DNA of 64,000 nucleotides, from NCBI RefSeq assembly GCF_001545155.1, contig NZ_CP014226.1, positions 337,467 to 401,466 on the forward strand. Direction: 5' to 3'. This DNA comes from Halomonas chromatireducens. GTDB taxonomy: Bacteria; Pseudomonadota; Gammaproteobacteria; Pseudomonadales; Halomonadaceae. This document shows positions 42,101-50,386 of this stretch, one piece after another. Both the position numbers and the translations under genes were made by a program. The notes beneath the pieces were generated by a model. It was not told the DNA's origin. It was given only the letters and a program-made list of their open reading frames with translations, and did no database searches. Each line of letters begins with the position of its first letter. The first letter of the stretch is position 1.

Positions 42101-42790
42101 CTGGCGCGCCGCCTCGAGGAAGCGGCGGTGCCCCATGGCGCGGCTGGAGGCCACGCCGTCGTCGCCCACGTCCTCGATGAGCGCCCGCCACGGGGCGGGC
42201 TGCCAGCGCTGGGTGTCGGGAAGCGGGCTGGCCTGGCCGCGGGCGGAGATCAGCACGTCCTCGCCGCGGCCCCAGGCGTCGAGCCAGTCGGCGCGGTAGA
42301 CCTGGTACTGGTCAAACAGGTCGGCCAGGCGCTCGGCGAGCTGGTGATGCTTGCGCAGGTCGCTGTCGCCTTCGAGGAAGCGGCGCAGCGGGGCGAATTC
42401 GTCTCGCGGCATCAGCTCGGGCAGCAGGCGCAGCAGCCGCCATATCAGGTGCGACTTGTCGAAGGGCGAAGTGATGGGCACCGCGTTGGGGTCGCCTTCC
42501 ACGTGGTTGAGTACCGCGCGGTAGGCCTGCCACAGGAAGCGCGCCGGCAGGGTGACGTCCAGCGCGGCGGCGATGCCGCTGCCGCCATCGGCCTCGTCGG
42601 CGGCCAGCGCCAGCTTCATCCACTGGCCGATGCCGTTGCTCTGCACCAGGATCGTCTCGTTCTCCAGCGGCGCGAGCGGATGGCGCTTCATCCACTCCAC
42701 CGCCACGCCGCGCAGGTCCTCCAGGCGGTTGCCGTGAACGACCATGAAGCCGGGGGTAAGGGCATTCTCCTGGGGGGCGGCGAACGGCAT
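39119..42790 (-). CDS. recC: Exodeoxyribonuclease V subunit gamma (RecC)
   Basis: 1223 residues from the ATG at 42790, which has AAGGA 7 nt upstream; earlier in-frame starts at 42808 and 42832 have no site. The N-terminal FMVVHGNRLEDLRGVAVEW, NGIGQWMKLALA and the central ISSLPQQSLEALAAI and DIDHYAPHVQAVFG match RecC. RecC holds the complex together and reads the Chi sequence with a dead helicase-like fold. It is the first gene of the operon and overlaps recB by 4 bp. The C-terminus ends in a Lys/Glu-rich tail (SGKETEEKKAGSKG). Confidence 0.95.
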   Translation of the reverse strand: MPFAAPQENALTPGFMVVHGNRLEDLRGVAVEWMKRHPLAPLENETILVQSNGIGQWMKLALAADEADGGSGIAAALDVTLPARFLWQAYRAVLNHVEGDPNAVPITSPFDKSHLIWRLLRLLPELMPRDEFAPLRRFLEGDSDLRKHHQLAERLADLFDQYQVYRADWLDAWGRGEDVLISARGQASPLPDTQRWQPAPWRALIEDVGDDGVASSRAMGHRRFLEAARQLDGDNRPAGLPRRVMVFGISSLPQQSLEALAAIARCSQVVLCVHNPCQHYWADIIEHKDLLRAQRYRQQRKVGMPARLDVLGLGDADANGDGAESLHLHAQPLLAAWGKQGRDYLRLLDEHDDAQQYERLFAADSLRIDLFEPFVREGDGRLLQQLQDDIRELRPLHETRETWPAVDPSRDDSIVFHAAHSPQREVEILHDQLLAAFSADPSLKPRDVIVMVPDIDHYAPHVQAVFGQYARGQLERDDPRYIPFTLSDQGSRHRLPLLIALEKLLRLPELRLSVSDLLDLIDVPALRTRFGLNEDDVPTLRRWIEGAGIRWGLNAGQRGSLDLPQGMEQNTWAFGLRRLLLGYAVGEAASGPWQGIEPFDDIGGLEAALAGPLAALLETLEQQWRTLREPTDVAGWVQRLRALLEASFLADTPDDSLMLAQLEQKLQEWQESAQEAELIRDLPLSVVREHWLGQIDESSLSQRFMAGAVNFATLMPMRAIPFKRVCLLGMNDGDYPRSQPPMDFDLMNGDYRPGDRSRREDDRYLFLEALLSAREQLYVSWVGRSIVDNGEKPPSVLVGQLRDHLRAGWCLSDKGESDGSDLLDALTTAHPLQPFSRTYFPSEAQQAERNVSTRRLFTYAHEWRDMHGEATAEAAPLDLEAYKQDTPLTLAQLGNFLRDPAKAFFTTRLKVFLEREDIVSLDHEPFALDGLGNWQLQDLLIREQRRAVDENQPREPAMLATLDRLQGQGVLAMGAFGERMREQLTEPMPELFEAYEAALDEWPHAIEEPEPVQLNVPGAPPVEDWLDELRSDPEGNRCHLVLVSSSLIKKGKYHWQHILRHWVTHLAGHLEGHPLTTRLLSKAGHVTLPPLDPELARGHLREIVKTWQAGMREPLPLACDTAFVWLSKLGSSQHPPESERDSDAWHAARKTYEGDDYNAGEVGRNAYLAHRWPTFTRLYEARQDRLGFAELTERLLAPVHLAVKGDKKESGKETEEKKAGSKG

Positions 42791-42980
42791 GGCGGGTCCT
42801 TGCTGCATACATGAACTCAGCCATGTTGCCATAAATACAGTTTTGCAGTTTTACAGGTTCAAGCATTTACAGTCATGCGGTTCCAAGCCGTGATGTCTAT
42901 ACGGATAGGCGCTTGTCTGGCCGAAAACTCTGAGGCATGGTCTGGAGATCGTGCGTTGCACTTCTTCATCAAGGACGACC

Positions 42981-43973
42981 ATGGCCTATGACCTCAGTGA
43001 ACGCCTGGTAATCGGGCTGGCATCCAGCGCCCTGTTCGATCTGGCCGAGTCCGACCGGGTCTTCCGCGAGCAGGGGGAGGCGTCCTATCGCGTCTACCAG
43101 CGCGATAACGAGAACACGCCACTCGGTACCGGGGTTGCCTTCCCCTTCATCAAGCGCCTGCTTTCATTGAACGAGTTGAGCCCGGACAATCCGCCCATCG
43201 AGGTGGTGCTGCTTTCGCGCAACGATCCGGAAACCGGTCTGCGCGTCATGAAGTCGATCGAGCATCATGAGCTGGGCATCACGCGAGCGATCTTCCTGCA
43301 GGGGCGCTATCCCCACCGCTTCATTCCGGCATTGAATATCAGCCTCTTCCTTTCCGCCAATCGCCAGGATGTCGACCAGGCGATCCTGGCGGGGCACCCG
43401 GCGGGGCAGGTGCTGTCATCGGGTGATCTAGATCTGACCGATGAGGAGGAGTTGCGCATCGCCTTCGACTTCGATGGCGTGCTGGTCACGGATGAGTCCG
43501 AAACCATCTACCAGCAGCAGGGAATCGAGGCATTCCGCGAATACGAGCGGGCCAATGCCCAGGTACCGTCCGAGGCGGGCCTGCTGGCGGTCTTCCTGCG
43601 CAAGCTGGCCCACATCCAGATGCTGGAGAAGCAGCGCGAAGAGGAAACCCGGGGTGCCTATCGCCCCAGGGTCAGGGTGTCCATCGTGACGGCCCGCAAC
43701 GCGCCGGCCCATGAGCGGGTCATTCATACCATGCGTAGCTGGGGCGTGACCGTCAACGAGGCCTATTTCCTCGGCGGCATCGCCAAGGAGCATGTTCTCG
43801 GCATCATCAAACCGCATATCTTTTTCGACGACCAGGCCTCCCACCTCTCGGCCACCAGCGATACCCTGCCGTCGGTGCATGTGCCGTTCGGGCAGCTCAA
43901 TCAGGGCCTCGTTGTCGGCGATGAAGAGCCTGCCCGGCCACTCCCTCCACTGTCTGAAGATATTTTTCCATGA
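42981..43973 (+). CDS. 5'-nucleotidase (cytosolic NT5C1-like family)
   Basis: 330 residues from the ATG at 42981 (AAGGA upstream); an in-frame start at 42951 lacks one. The HAD-type motif AFDFDGVLVTDESE (about 167-180), VSIVTARNAPAHERVIHTM and IIKPHIFFDDQASHL match the bacterial relatives of cytosolic 5'-nucleotidase I. It should dephosphorylate nucleoside monophosphates, with the DFD Asp as nucleophile. It is followed by a flavin reductase gene with overlapping ATGA. Confidence 0.88.
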   Translation: MAYDLSERLVIGLASSALFDLAESDRVFREQGEASYRVYQRDNENTPLGTGVAFPFIKRLLSLNELSPDNPPIEVVLLSRNDPETGLRVMKSIEHHELGITRAIFLQGRYPHRFIPALNISLFLSANRQDVDQAILAGHPAGQVLSSGDLDLTDEEELRIAFDFDGVLVTDESETIYQQQGIEAFREYERANAQVPSEAGLLAVFLRKLAHIQMLEKQREEETRGAYRPRVRVSIVTARNAPAHERVIHTMRSWGVTVNEAYFLGGIAKEHVLGIIKPHIFFDDQASHLSATSDTLPSVHVPFGQLNQGLVVGDEEPARPLPPLSEDIFP

Positions 43974-44584
43974 GCGACTATCTGCTGGAAGAGGCGCCGC
44001 TGAGCAGCGGGGCCATCTATCGCTTGTTCTGCGGGACGATCTGCCCGCGCCCCATCGCCTGGGTGTCGACCCGGGATCGCGACGGCAACACCAACCTGGC
44101 GCCGTTCTCCTTCTTCAACGTGGTGAGCGTGGCACCGCCGGTGCTGGGCTTCTCGCCGCTGCTCAACGGCGAGGGCCAACCCAAGGACACCATCCACAAC
44201 CTGGAGCAGGTGCCGGAGTGCGTGGTGCATATCAGCGGCGAAGCGCTGGTGGAGGCGATGAACGTCACCAGTGCCAGCCTGCCGGCGGGAGAAGACGAGT
44301 TCGCCCTGGCAGGGCTGGAGAAGGTAACCATGCCGGGGCTGTCGGTGCCGCGTGTGGCGGCTGCCCCGGTGGCCTTCGGCTGCCGGCTGCGCGAGATCGT
44401 ACGCTTCGGCGACCAGCCCATGTCAGGCTGCCTGGTGCTGGCCGAGGTGGTGTCGATCCATATCGACGATGCGATATGGAATGGCCGCCATGTCTCGGTA
44501 GAGGCGCTCAGACCCATCGGGCGCATGGCGGGCAGCGACTATGCTCGGACGAGTGACCTGTTCGGCTTGGAAAGGCCGGTGTGA
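43970..44584 (+). CDS. Flavin reductase-like FMN-binding protein
   Basis: 204 residues of the FMN-binding split barrel. CPRPIAWVSTRDRDGNTNLA and PFSFFNVVSVAPPVLGFSP are the typical FMN-binding blocks. Members reduce FMN with NAD(P)H for monooxygenases or have unknown roles. The start overlaps the 5'-nucleotidase stop by 4 bp, so they form an operon. The start region (SDYLLEEAPLS) is partly duplicated about 590 bp downstream (44645-44755). Confidence 0.87.
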   Translation: MSDYLLEEAPLSSGAIYRLFCGTICPRPIAWVSTRDRDGNTNLAPFSFFNVVSVAPPVLGFSPLLNGEGQPKDTIHNLEQVPECVVHISGEALVEAMNVTSASLPAGEDEFALAGLEKVTMPGLSVPRVAAAPVAFGCRLREIVRFGDQPMSGCLVLAEVVSIHIDDAIWNGRHVSVEALRPIGRMAGSDYARTSDLFGLERPV

Positions 44585-44644
44585 GCCGACCTCTGGAGCC
44601 TTTTGCCAGGTCCACCGCCGGAAATACCGCTTGTCGGAGAGACG

Positions 44645-44755
44645 CTTTCAATGTCTGAAAAGAATTTGCCATGAGCGACTATCCTGCTAGATAGGCACCG
44701 CTTAGCAGAGCGCCATCTTTCCTCTCTATCCGCGGGACGATTCGCCCGCGCCGAT
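44645..44755 (+). pseudogene. Partial degenerate copy of the flavin reductase 5' end
   Basis: Matches about 43948-44056 in order: GTCTGAA, then CCATGAGCGACTAT, GGCACCGCTTAGCAG, CCGCGGGACGATTCGCCCGC. Insertions and point changes break the frame soon after the ATG at 44671 (a TAG follows after six codons). It lies in the spacer before the amidase gene, on the same strand as the parent. Confidence 0.88.
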
Positions 44756-44835
44756 GACAACACGTCTTGACGATGCAGGATCGCATCCCGTGCCGCCACA
44801 GTTCCGGGTGTCACGGCCACAAAGGAAGTGAAAAC

Positions 44836-46263
44836 ATGAAAAAGCGTTCTTCTTCCCAGGCCCCGAGCGGTTCACAGGACCTGTGGCGGCAGTCCGCCAC
44901 GACACTGGCGGCCCTTATCAGATCCGGGGAAGTGTCGAGCCGCGAGGTGATCGATGCCCACCTGGCGCGGATCGAGGCGGTGAACCCTGAGCTCAATGCC
45001 GTCACTGTGATGCTGCGCACGTCGGCCCGTGAGGCGGCGGACGCGGCGGATGCCCAGCGCAAGAAGGCGGGCAAGCGCGATCTGCCGCCTCTGCACGGGG
45101 TGCCGATCACGGTGAAGGAGAATATCGATTGCGTCGGTACCCCGACCACCTTGGGCCTGGCCGCGAACGCCAAGGCATTGCCGGAACAGGATGCGCCGGT
45201 GGTCGAACGGATGCGTGCCGCCGGCGCCATTCCCATCGGGCGCACCAACATGCCGGAAATGGGCCTGCGGATTTCCACCAGCAACCCGTTCAGGGGGCTG
45301 ACGCTAAATCCGTGGAACGCACAACTGACAGCGGGAGGCAGCAGCGGTGGTGAGGGCTCGGCCGTGGCGTCCGGCATGTCGCCGCTCGGCATCGGCAATG
45401 ACATCGGCGGTTCGCTGAGAAATCCAGCGTTCTGCTGCGGTGTCGCGGCGCTGAAGCCCACCCAGGGGCGCATACCTTATGGTAGTTCCGGCGACGGCTT
45501 CCTGAGCGCCCAGGTAATGCTGACCGATGGCCCCATCGCCCGTAGCGTTGCCGATCTCAGGCTCGTTCTTGAGCAGGTTCACGGGCAGCACGTGCGTGAC
45601 CCTCGCTCGGTCACGGTGGCGCTGGAAGGCCCGCGAGTTTCGCGTCGTGTAGCCATGGTGACATCGCTGCCTGGCAGTGTGATCGACCCGGCCATTGTCG
45701 CTGGCGTGCGGGCGGCAGGCGAGGCGCTTGCCGCTGGCGGTTACCAGGTGGAGGAGGGGATACCGCCGGAAATCGAGCTGATCAACCATCTCTGGACGCA
45801 GTTCCAGATGTCCGACCTGAGCCTCACGGCCGAGTCGATACGGCCCACGCTCAGCGCGGAGGCCGCCATGCTCATGGATGCCCTGATCGCCAGGATCGAT
45901 CCGTCGGTGACGCATGCCGCGCTGCATCAGGAGCGTTCGCGTCTCGGCCGGGCCTGGGCGGCGTTCTTTGCGGAGTATCCGGTAATCCTGGGGCCCGTCT
46001 GGCCGTCGGCACCGTTCATGCACGATGCCGATGTCGTCTCGCCAGCCGGCAGTGACCTGATGCTGGGCATGCAGTGGTTCGTGACCCCCGGCAACCTGCT
46101 CGGCTTCCCCGCCGTCGTGGTGCCGACCCGGCCTATCGACAACGCACCGATGAGCGTCCAGCTTTACGCCGACCGCTTTCGGGACGACCTGGTGCTGGAG
46201 GCTGCAGAGGTCATCGAGGCGGCATTTAGGCCGAGCACGCCGGTAGATCCTTTCGTCTCCTAG
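44836..46263 (+). CDS. Amidase-signature-family amidase
   Basis: 475 residues from the ATG at 44836 (AAAGGAAG upstream). The Ser-cisSer-Lys triad is present: Lys in GVPITVKENID, the Gly/Ser-rich TAGGSSGGEGSAVASG with the cis-Ser, and the nucleophilic Ser in GNDIGGSLRNPAF. It hydrolyses amides to acid and ammonia; the substrate is open. No Gat-type partner subunits are nearby, so it is unlikely to be GatA. The gene is followed by a convergent gene whose last codons it overlaps. Confidence 0.9.
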   Translation: MKKRSSSQAPSGSQDLWRQSATTLAALIRSGEVSSREVIDAHLARIEAVNPELNAVTVMLRTSAREAADAADAQRKKAGKRDLPPLHGVPITVKENIDCVGTPTTLGLAANAKALPEQDAPVVERMRAAGAIPIGRTNMPEMGLRISTSNPFRGLTLNPWNAQLTAGGSSGGEGSAVASGMSPLGIGNDIGGSLRNPAFCCGVAALKPTQGRIPYGSSGDGFLSAQVMLTDGPIARSVADLRLVLEQVHGQHVRDPRSVTVALEGPRVSRRVAMVTSLPGSVIDPAIVAGVRAAGEALAAGGYQVEEGIPPEIELINHLWTQFQMSDLSLTAESIRPTLSAEAAMLMDALIARIDPSVTHAALHQERSRLGRAWAAFFAEYPVILGPVWPSAPFMHDADVVSPAGSDLMLGMQWFVTPGNLLGFPAVVVPTRPIDNAPMSVQLYADRFRDDLVLEAAEVIEAAFRPSTPVDPFVS

Positions 46264-46865
46264 TTAGTCGGGTGCCTGTCGGTGGAAATGACCGGCAGGC
46301 CCGCGAGGTCGACGTTCCCGTGTTGGCTGGTCAGCGTCAATCGGCTTTGGCTGCCTTGCTGCTGGGCAATGCCCTCAATGTGATGGTCCAGGGTGTCATA
46401 GACCCGGACGGACTCCCCGGTCTGCACGACGAGGCGCCGAGCCTGGGCAAAGTAGGCGTAGCGTAAACCGTTCTGTTCGCCGGTCGCGTTGGGTGCGCCG
46501 AGTTCCGATGGCCACCAGGTCGTGTTCTCTTCCGCGACGGCCCAAGCCGACTGCTGGGCAGCTGTCTCATCACCTGACTCACCACCCAATTCATCACCTG
46601 ATGCATCCTTCATCTCGCCAATCATCTCGCCAATCTCTCGACATAGCGCATCCACACGGGCGTTCAAGGGATGGTCGATGGGGCCGCTGAGCATCAGCAT
46701 GCCGCCCTGCATCCATTGGCCGGGGCCGCCGAACTCGGGGTGCGAAAACATCGCCATCTGGCCATCACCGTCGGCCACGGCCGAAACCATGTGCGCAATG
46801 GCGTCGCGACTGAAATCATGCCGCTCGGCAAGTGCATCGACGACCTGGGAATTTAGTGAGTGCAT
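46260..46865 (-). CDS. Hypothetical protein related to SHOCT-domain proteins (SHOCT part missing)
   Basis: 201 residues. Blocks MAMFSHPEFGGPGQWMQGGM, LNARVDALCREIGE, NTTWWPSELGAPNATGEQNG and YDTLDHHIEGIAQQQG resemble, from memory, a family of bacterial proteins usually annotated for a C-terminal SHOCT domain. Here the protein ends at SQHGNVDLAGLPVIS with no SHOCT helices. The function is unknown. It overlaps the upstream isomerase gene by 13 bp and the convergent amidase gene by 4 bp. Confidence 0.7.
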   Translation of the reverse strand: MHSLNSQVVDALAERHDFSRDAIAHMVSAVADGDGQMAMFSHPEFGGPGQWMQGGMLMLSGPIDHPLNARVDALCREIGEMIGEMKDASGDELGGESGDETAAQQSAWAVAEENTTWWPSELGAPNATGEQNGLRYAYFAQARRLVVQTGESVRVYDTLDHHIEGIAQQQGSQSRLTLTSQHGNVDLAGLPVISTDRHPTN

Positions 46866-47479
46866 GATGGTTCTGCTCCAAGTTCGCCCGCCAGTTTTTT
46901 ATCCACCAGCTCAAGCCGGTCCTGACCCCAGAAGGGTTCCCCCTCGACGTCGTACCAAGGGACGCCGAAGCAGCCGGCCGCGATGGCCTGTTCGCAGGCG
47001 TCATCGAGCCGACGCTGCCCCATTTCCGATTCCGACGCCTCCAGCAGCGCCTGGCTGCTGAGGCCGCAGGTGTCGGCGATATCACCTAGGGTGGTGAGGT
47101 CCGCAATATCGCGATCCTCGGTCCAGCAGGCCCTGAATATCGCCAGTGACAGTTTGGCAATGTCGTGTCTCTGGGCCTTGGCGGTCAGTGCCAGGCGCGC
47201 CGCTGGACGGTCGTCGGTGGGGAAGTACTTCGGTTCCACGTTGAGCGGGATGCCAATCTGCTGCGGCCAGCGTTTCAGCTCCGCCATGCGGTAGGCCTGG
47301 CGCTCGGGCGACCGTTTGGGCAGCGGCAGGCCGCCGGTCCTGGGGAATATTGCGCTGATCGTGATCGGCACGTAGTCGATGGTGGCGCCGTGGCGGGCGG
47401 CGATCTCACCCAGCCGGGCATGGCCCAGATAGGCCCAGGGCGATACCTGGCTGAAGTAGTAGGTGATGCGCTTGGACAT
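46853..47479 (-). CDS. 2-hydroxychromene-2-carboxylate isomerase family protein
   Basis: 208 residues of the DsbA/kappa-GST fold. The start ITYYFSQVSPWAYLGHARLGEIA carries Ser in place of the redox Cys, as in HCCA isomerases that use glutathione; CFGVPWYDVEGEPFWGQDRL is the family C-terminal block with the cis-Pro (GVP). In naphthalene degraders it isomerises a ring-cleavage product. Without aromatic genes here, a different glutathione-linked substrate is likely. GGGAAG lies upstream of the ATG. Confidence 0.88.
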   Translation of the reverse strand: MSKRITYYFSQVSPWAYLGHARLGEIAARHGATIDYVPITISAIFPRTGGLPLPKRSPERQAYRMAELKRWPQQIGIPLNVEPKYFPTDDRPAARLALTAKAQRHDIAKLSLAIFRACWTEDRDIADLTTLGDIADTCGLSSQALLEASESEMGQRRLDDACEQAIAAGCFGVPWYDVEGEPFWGQDRLELVDKKLAGELGAEPSCTH

Positions 47480-47511
47480 ATCGATGCTTCCCGGTGCTGT
47501 CTCGATGTCCC

Positions 47512-49029
47512 CTAACGATAGATGTCCTGGTAATTTTTGCGCAGCTCATTCTTCTGCACCTTGCCCATGGTGTTGTAGGGCAGCGCGTCGACGAAGAGCA
47601 CCCGCTTGGGCTGCTTGTACTTCGCCAGCCGGTCCTTGAGGAAGTCGATGACATCCCGTTCGTCGAGTCGGGCGTGGGCTTCCGGCACCACCACGGCGGT
47701 GACGCCTTCGCCGAAGTCCGGGTGGGGCACGCCGATCACGGCGGACTCTTTCACCCCCTCGATCTCGTCGATCACTTGCTCGACCTCCTTGGGATAGACG
47801 TTGTAGCCCCCGGAAATCACCATGTCCTTGTCGCGGCCGACGATATGGACGTAGCCGTGCTCGTCGACCATGGCCAGGTCGCCGGTGACGAAGAAGCCAT
47901 CCTCCAGCAGCTCCTCGCGGGTCTTCTCGGGCATCCGCCAGTAGCCGATGAAGACGTTGGGGCCGCGAATCTCGAGCATGCCGATCTGACCATTGGGGAG
48001 CGGCTCATGGGTTTCGCGGTCGGTGATGCGGTACTCCACGCCAGGCAGCGGCATGCCCACGGTGCCGGCGCGCCGCTCGCCGTCGTAGGGGTTGGAGAGG
48101 TTCATGTTGGTCTCGGTCATGCCGTAGCGCTCGAGGATGGCATGGCCGCTCTTCCGTTCGAATTCCCGGTGGGTCTCGGCGGTGAGCGGGGCCGAGCCGG
48201 GGACGAACAGCCGCATGCTGGCGGTGGCCTCGGGAGTCAGCCGTGCATCGGCTACCAGGCGGGGATAGAAGGTCGGCACGCCCATCAGCACCGTGCCGCG
48301 GGGCATTTCCTGGAAGATGACGTCGGCGTCGAAGCTCGGCAGGAACAGCATGCTGGAGCCGGCCATCAGGGTGACGTTGCAGCCAACGAACAGCCCATGG
48401 GTGTGGAAGATCGGCAGGGCATGGATCAGGCGATCCTCGGCGGTAAAGCGCCAGGCCTCGGCCAGGGTGGCGGCATTGGAGCCCAGGTTGTGGTGGGTCA
48501 GCATGGCGCCCTTGGAGCGCCCGGTGGTGCCCGAGGTATAGAGGATCGCCGCCAGGTCGTTCTGCTCACGCGGCTCGAAGGCATCAAAGGGCGTGGCCCG
48601 CTGGGCGGCCTCCATCAGGCTGCCGTCGCCGTCGCTGCCCAGGGTTTCCACCGCCGGGCAGCCTGTCTCGCCGGCCACCGCCCTGGCCTGCTCGAGGGCG
48701 GCCGGGCGGCAGACGAACAGCGCCGGTTCGGCGTCGGCAAGGAAGTAGCGGACCTCGTCGGCGGTATAGCCGGTATTTAGCGGCAGGAAGACGCCCCCGA
48801 TCCGCAGGCAGGCGAGATAGAGCAGGATCGCCTCGGGGCTCTTGTCCACCTGCACGGCAACCCGGTCGCCGGGGGTGACACCCTGCGCGGCCAGGGCGCC
48901 TGCCAGCCGGCCGCTGGCGGCCAAGGCATCGGCATGGCTGTAGCGGCGGCCGTCACGGGTGGTGATGAAATCGGCATCGCCGCGTTCCTGCATGCGGGCG
49001 GCGAAGGTCTCGAAGAGGTTCTGGCTCAT
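47512..49029 (-). CDS. matB: Malonyl-CoA synthetase-like acyl-CoA ligase (MatB)
   Basis: 505 residues. ANL-superfamily marks: ILYTSGTTGRSKGAMLTH (P-loop), YGMTETNMNL, GDLAMVDEHGYVHIVGRDKD, SGGYNVYPKEVE and the C-terminal catalytic Lys in PYNTMGKVQK. The N-terminal GDRVAVQVDKSPEAILLYLA and FLPLNTGYT fit MatB proteins, which join malonate to CoA using ATP. It is divergent from the TctCAB transporter genes across a 296-bp spacer with repeated GTAC-centred sites. Malonyl-CoA decarboxylase (MatA) is not in the window, so the route for the product is open. Confidence 0.85.
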   Translation of the reverse strand: MSQNLFETFAARMQERGDADFITTRDGRRYSHADALAASGRLAGALAAQGVTPGDRVAVQVDKSPEAILLYLACLRIGGVFLPLNTGYTADEVRYFLADAEPALFVCRPAALEQARAVAGETGCPAVETLGSDGDGSLMEAAQRATPFDAFEPREQNDLAAILYTSGTTGRSKGAMLTHHNLGSNAATLAEAWRFTAEDRLIHALPIFHTHGLFVGCNVTLMAGSSMLFLPSFDADVIFQEMPRGTVLMGVPTFYPRLVADARLTPEATASMRLFVPGSAPLTAETHREFERKSGHAILERYGMTETNMNLSNPYDGERRAGTVGMPLPGVEYRITDRETHEPLPNGQIGMLEIRGPNVFIGYWRMPEKTREELLEDGFFVTGDLAMVDEHGYVHIVGRDKDMVISGGYNVYPKEVEQVIDEIEGVKESAVIGVPHPDFGEGVTAVVVPEAHARLDERDVIDFLKDRLAKYKQPKRVLFVDALPYNTMGKVQKNELRKNYQDIYR

Positions 49030-49325
49030 TTCCGGCTGTCTCCCTTGGCCCTTTTCCTGGCGAGTGAGTCATGTTGCACCAGGCTGGCTGGGCTGCAAAG
49101 TATCGGTCGCTGATCACCGGATTGTTCTTGTACAGGAAGAAGTATGTGTACAGCTTATTCCGTTTTGCGTGGAATTACCGGGAAATTAACAAGACAATCC
49201 TCGGAATGAACAAGCAGCCATGGGGCAGGAGGCCTAGGGTTTAAAGGCAGAGGGCTGTCGCTCATCAGGAGCGGTGGTGTTCGCCTTGCAAGAAACAAAT
49301 AATGTACAAGAATAGGGAGTTCGAC
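49030..49325. promoter_or_regulatory. Divergent matB-tctC control region with GTAC-centred sites
   Basis: Three related motifs are seen: TTGTACA (49128-49134), TGTGTACA (49145-49152) and TGTACAAG (49303-49310, only 16 bp from the tctC start). Similar cores occur upstream of the GntR gene (54289-54298). GntR/FadR-subfamily regulators are known to bind T-x-GT-x-AC-x-A type palindromes, so these are candidate operators of the GntR protein at 54386. Confidence 0.55.
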
Positions 49326-50303
49326 ATGATCTTCAAACTGTCAACAACCGCCGTTGCGGTCAGTGCCGCGATGCTGACCCTGTCTGCAGGTACTGCGCTT
49401 GCCTCCAATGGGGAAAGCCTGGGCAGCGACCCGATTCGTATCGTCATGCCCTATGGTGCAGGGGGCAGCACGGATATCACCGCTCGCATCATCGCAGCCA
49501 ATGCGGCGGAACACTGCGGCAGCCGTATCGATGTGGTCAGCATGCCGGGCGCAGGGGGCATGGAAGGGCTGCAATTCGTCGCCGATGCCGAGCCCAACGG
49601 CCATACCATCCTGATGGCCGATTATTCCGCCACCATCACTCAGACACTCACCGAGGACACTCCGTGGGAAGTGGAGGACTGGGTGCCCATCGTCCACCTG
49701 ACCGACTGGAAGCCCACCGTCTACGTCAAGGCCGACCACGATATCCAGAGCATCGAGGACTGGATCGAGCTGGCAGAGGCCGAGCCGAACAGCCTCGTCT
49801 TCGGCCATGCCGATCCGTTGAGCCTGGTGCACCTGCCGCTGGTGATGCTCGAGCAGGAAACCGGCATCCAGAACGTCCACCTGCCGACGACTGGCGGCGG
49901 CGAGACCCGCACCATGATTCTGGGTGGTCATATCGACCTCGGCATGACCCTGCCGCCCTCCATCGTCTCCAACGTCAATTCCGGTGAGGTAACCGCCATC
50001 GGTGTCTTCGCCGACGAGCGCTCCGACGTGCTGCCGGACGTACCCACCTTCCGTGAAGCCGGGTATGACGTCTCCTTCGAGGCACCGCTGCTGGTCTACG
50101 CCTTCTCCTCCGTGCCGGAGTCGATCCAGCAGGAGCTTTCCGAGTGCATCATGCAGGGCCTCGAGACCGATACCGCACAAACCATGTCCACCCAGGCCTC
50201 CGCTGGACTGGACAATGTGCAGGGTCTGGAAAGCGCCCAGGCGATCTATCGCGACACCACCCAGCGGGTCAAGGATGTCCTCGCCGCGATAAACCAGGAC
50301 TGA
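49326..50303 (+). CDS. tctC: Tripartite tricarboxylate transporter substrate-binding protein (TctC family)
   Basis: 325 residues from the ATG at 49326 (AGGGAG upstream); an in-frame ATG at 49302 precedes the site. Signal peptide cut near GTALA-SNG. The Bug/TctC fold is shown by IRIVMPYGAGGSTDITARIIA with the carboxylate-binding loop, PGAGGMEGLQ and VLPDVPTFREAGYD. The solute is probably a di- or tricarboxylate, in keeping with the adjacent malonyl-CoA synthetase. A strong hairpin follows the stop. Confidence 0.92.
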   Translation: MIFKLSTTAVAVSAAMLTLSAGTALASNGESLGSDPIRIVMPYGAGGSTDITARIIAANAAEHCGSRIDVVSMPGAGGMEGLQFVADAEPNGHTILMADYSATITQTLTEDTPWEVEDWVPIVHLTDWKPTVYVKADHDIQSIEDWIELAEAEPNSLVFGHADPLSLVHLPLVMLEQETGIQNVHLPTTGGGETRTMILGGHIDLGMTLPPSIVSNVNSGEVTAIGVFADERSDVLPDVPTFREAGYDVSFEAPLLVYAFSSVPESIQQELSECIMQGLETDTAQTMSTQASAGLDNVQGLESAQAIYRDTTQRVKDVLAAINQD

Positions 50304-50320
50304 CACCCTCCCCTGGAAGC

Positions 50321-50345
50321 CCGGAGCCGAACCACTCGGCTCCGG
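50321..50345 (+). terminator. Intercistronic hairpin after tctC
   Basis: A perfect 10-bp stem (CCGGAGCCGA / TCGGCTCCGG) with loop ACCAC, no T-run. It lies between the binding-protein and permease genes, in the same place as the hairpin in the TRAP operon, and may stabilise the tctC message or slow transcription. Confidence 0.6.
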
Positions 50346-50386
50346 CCGTCTGGTCGTGACCCTTCCAGCCTCGCCGGAGAGCGCTG

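Noticed and set aside
39494..42814. Two open frames of about 500 codons on the plus strand opposite recC, and others opposite recB and recD
   Set aside because: High-GC codon bias gives long antisense frames. RecC/B/D motifs, overlaps and ribosome binding sites support only the minus strand.
47494..48780. 428-codon plus-strand frame over matB
   Set aside because: Antisense of a well-supported ANL enzyme; His/Gly-rich with no motif.
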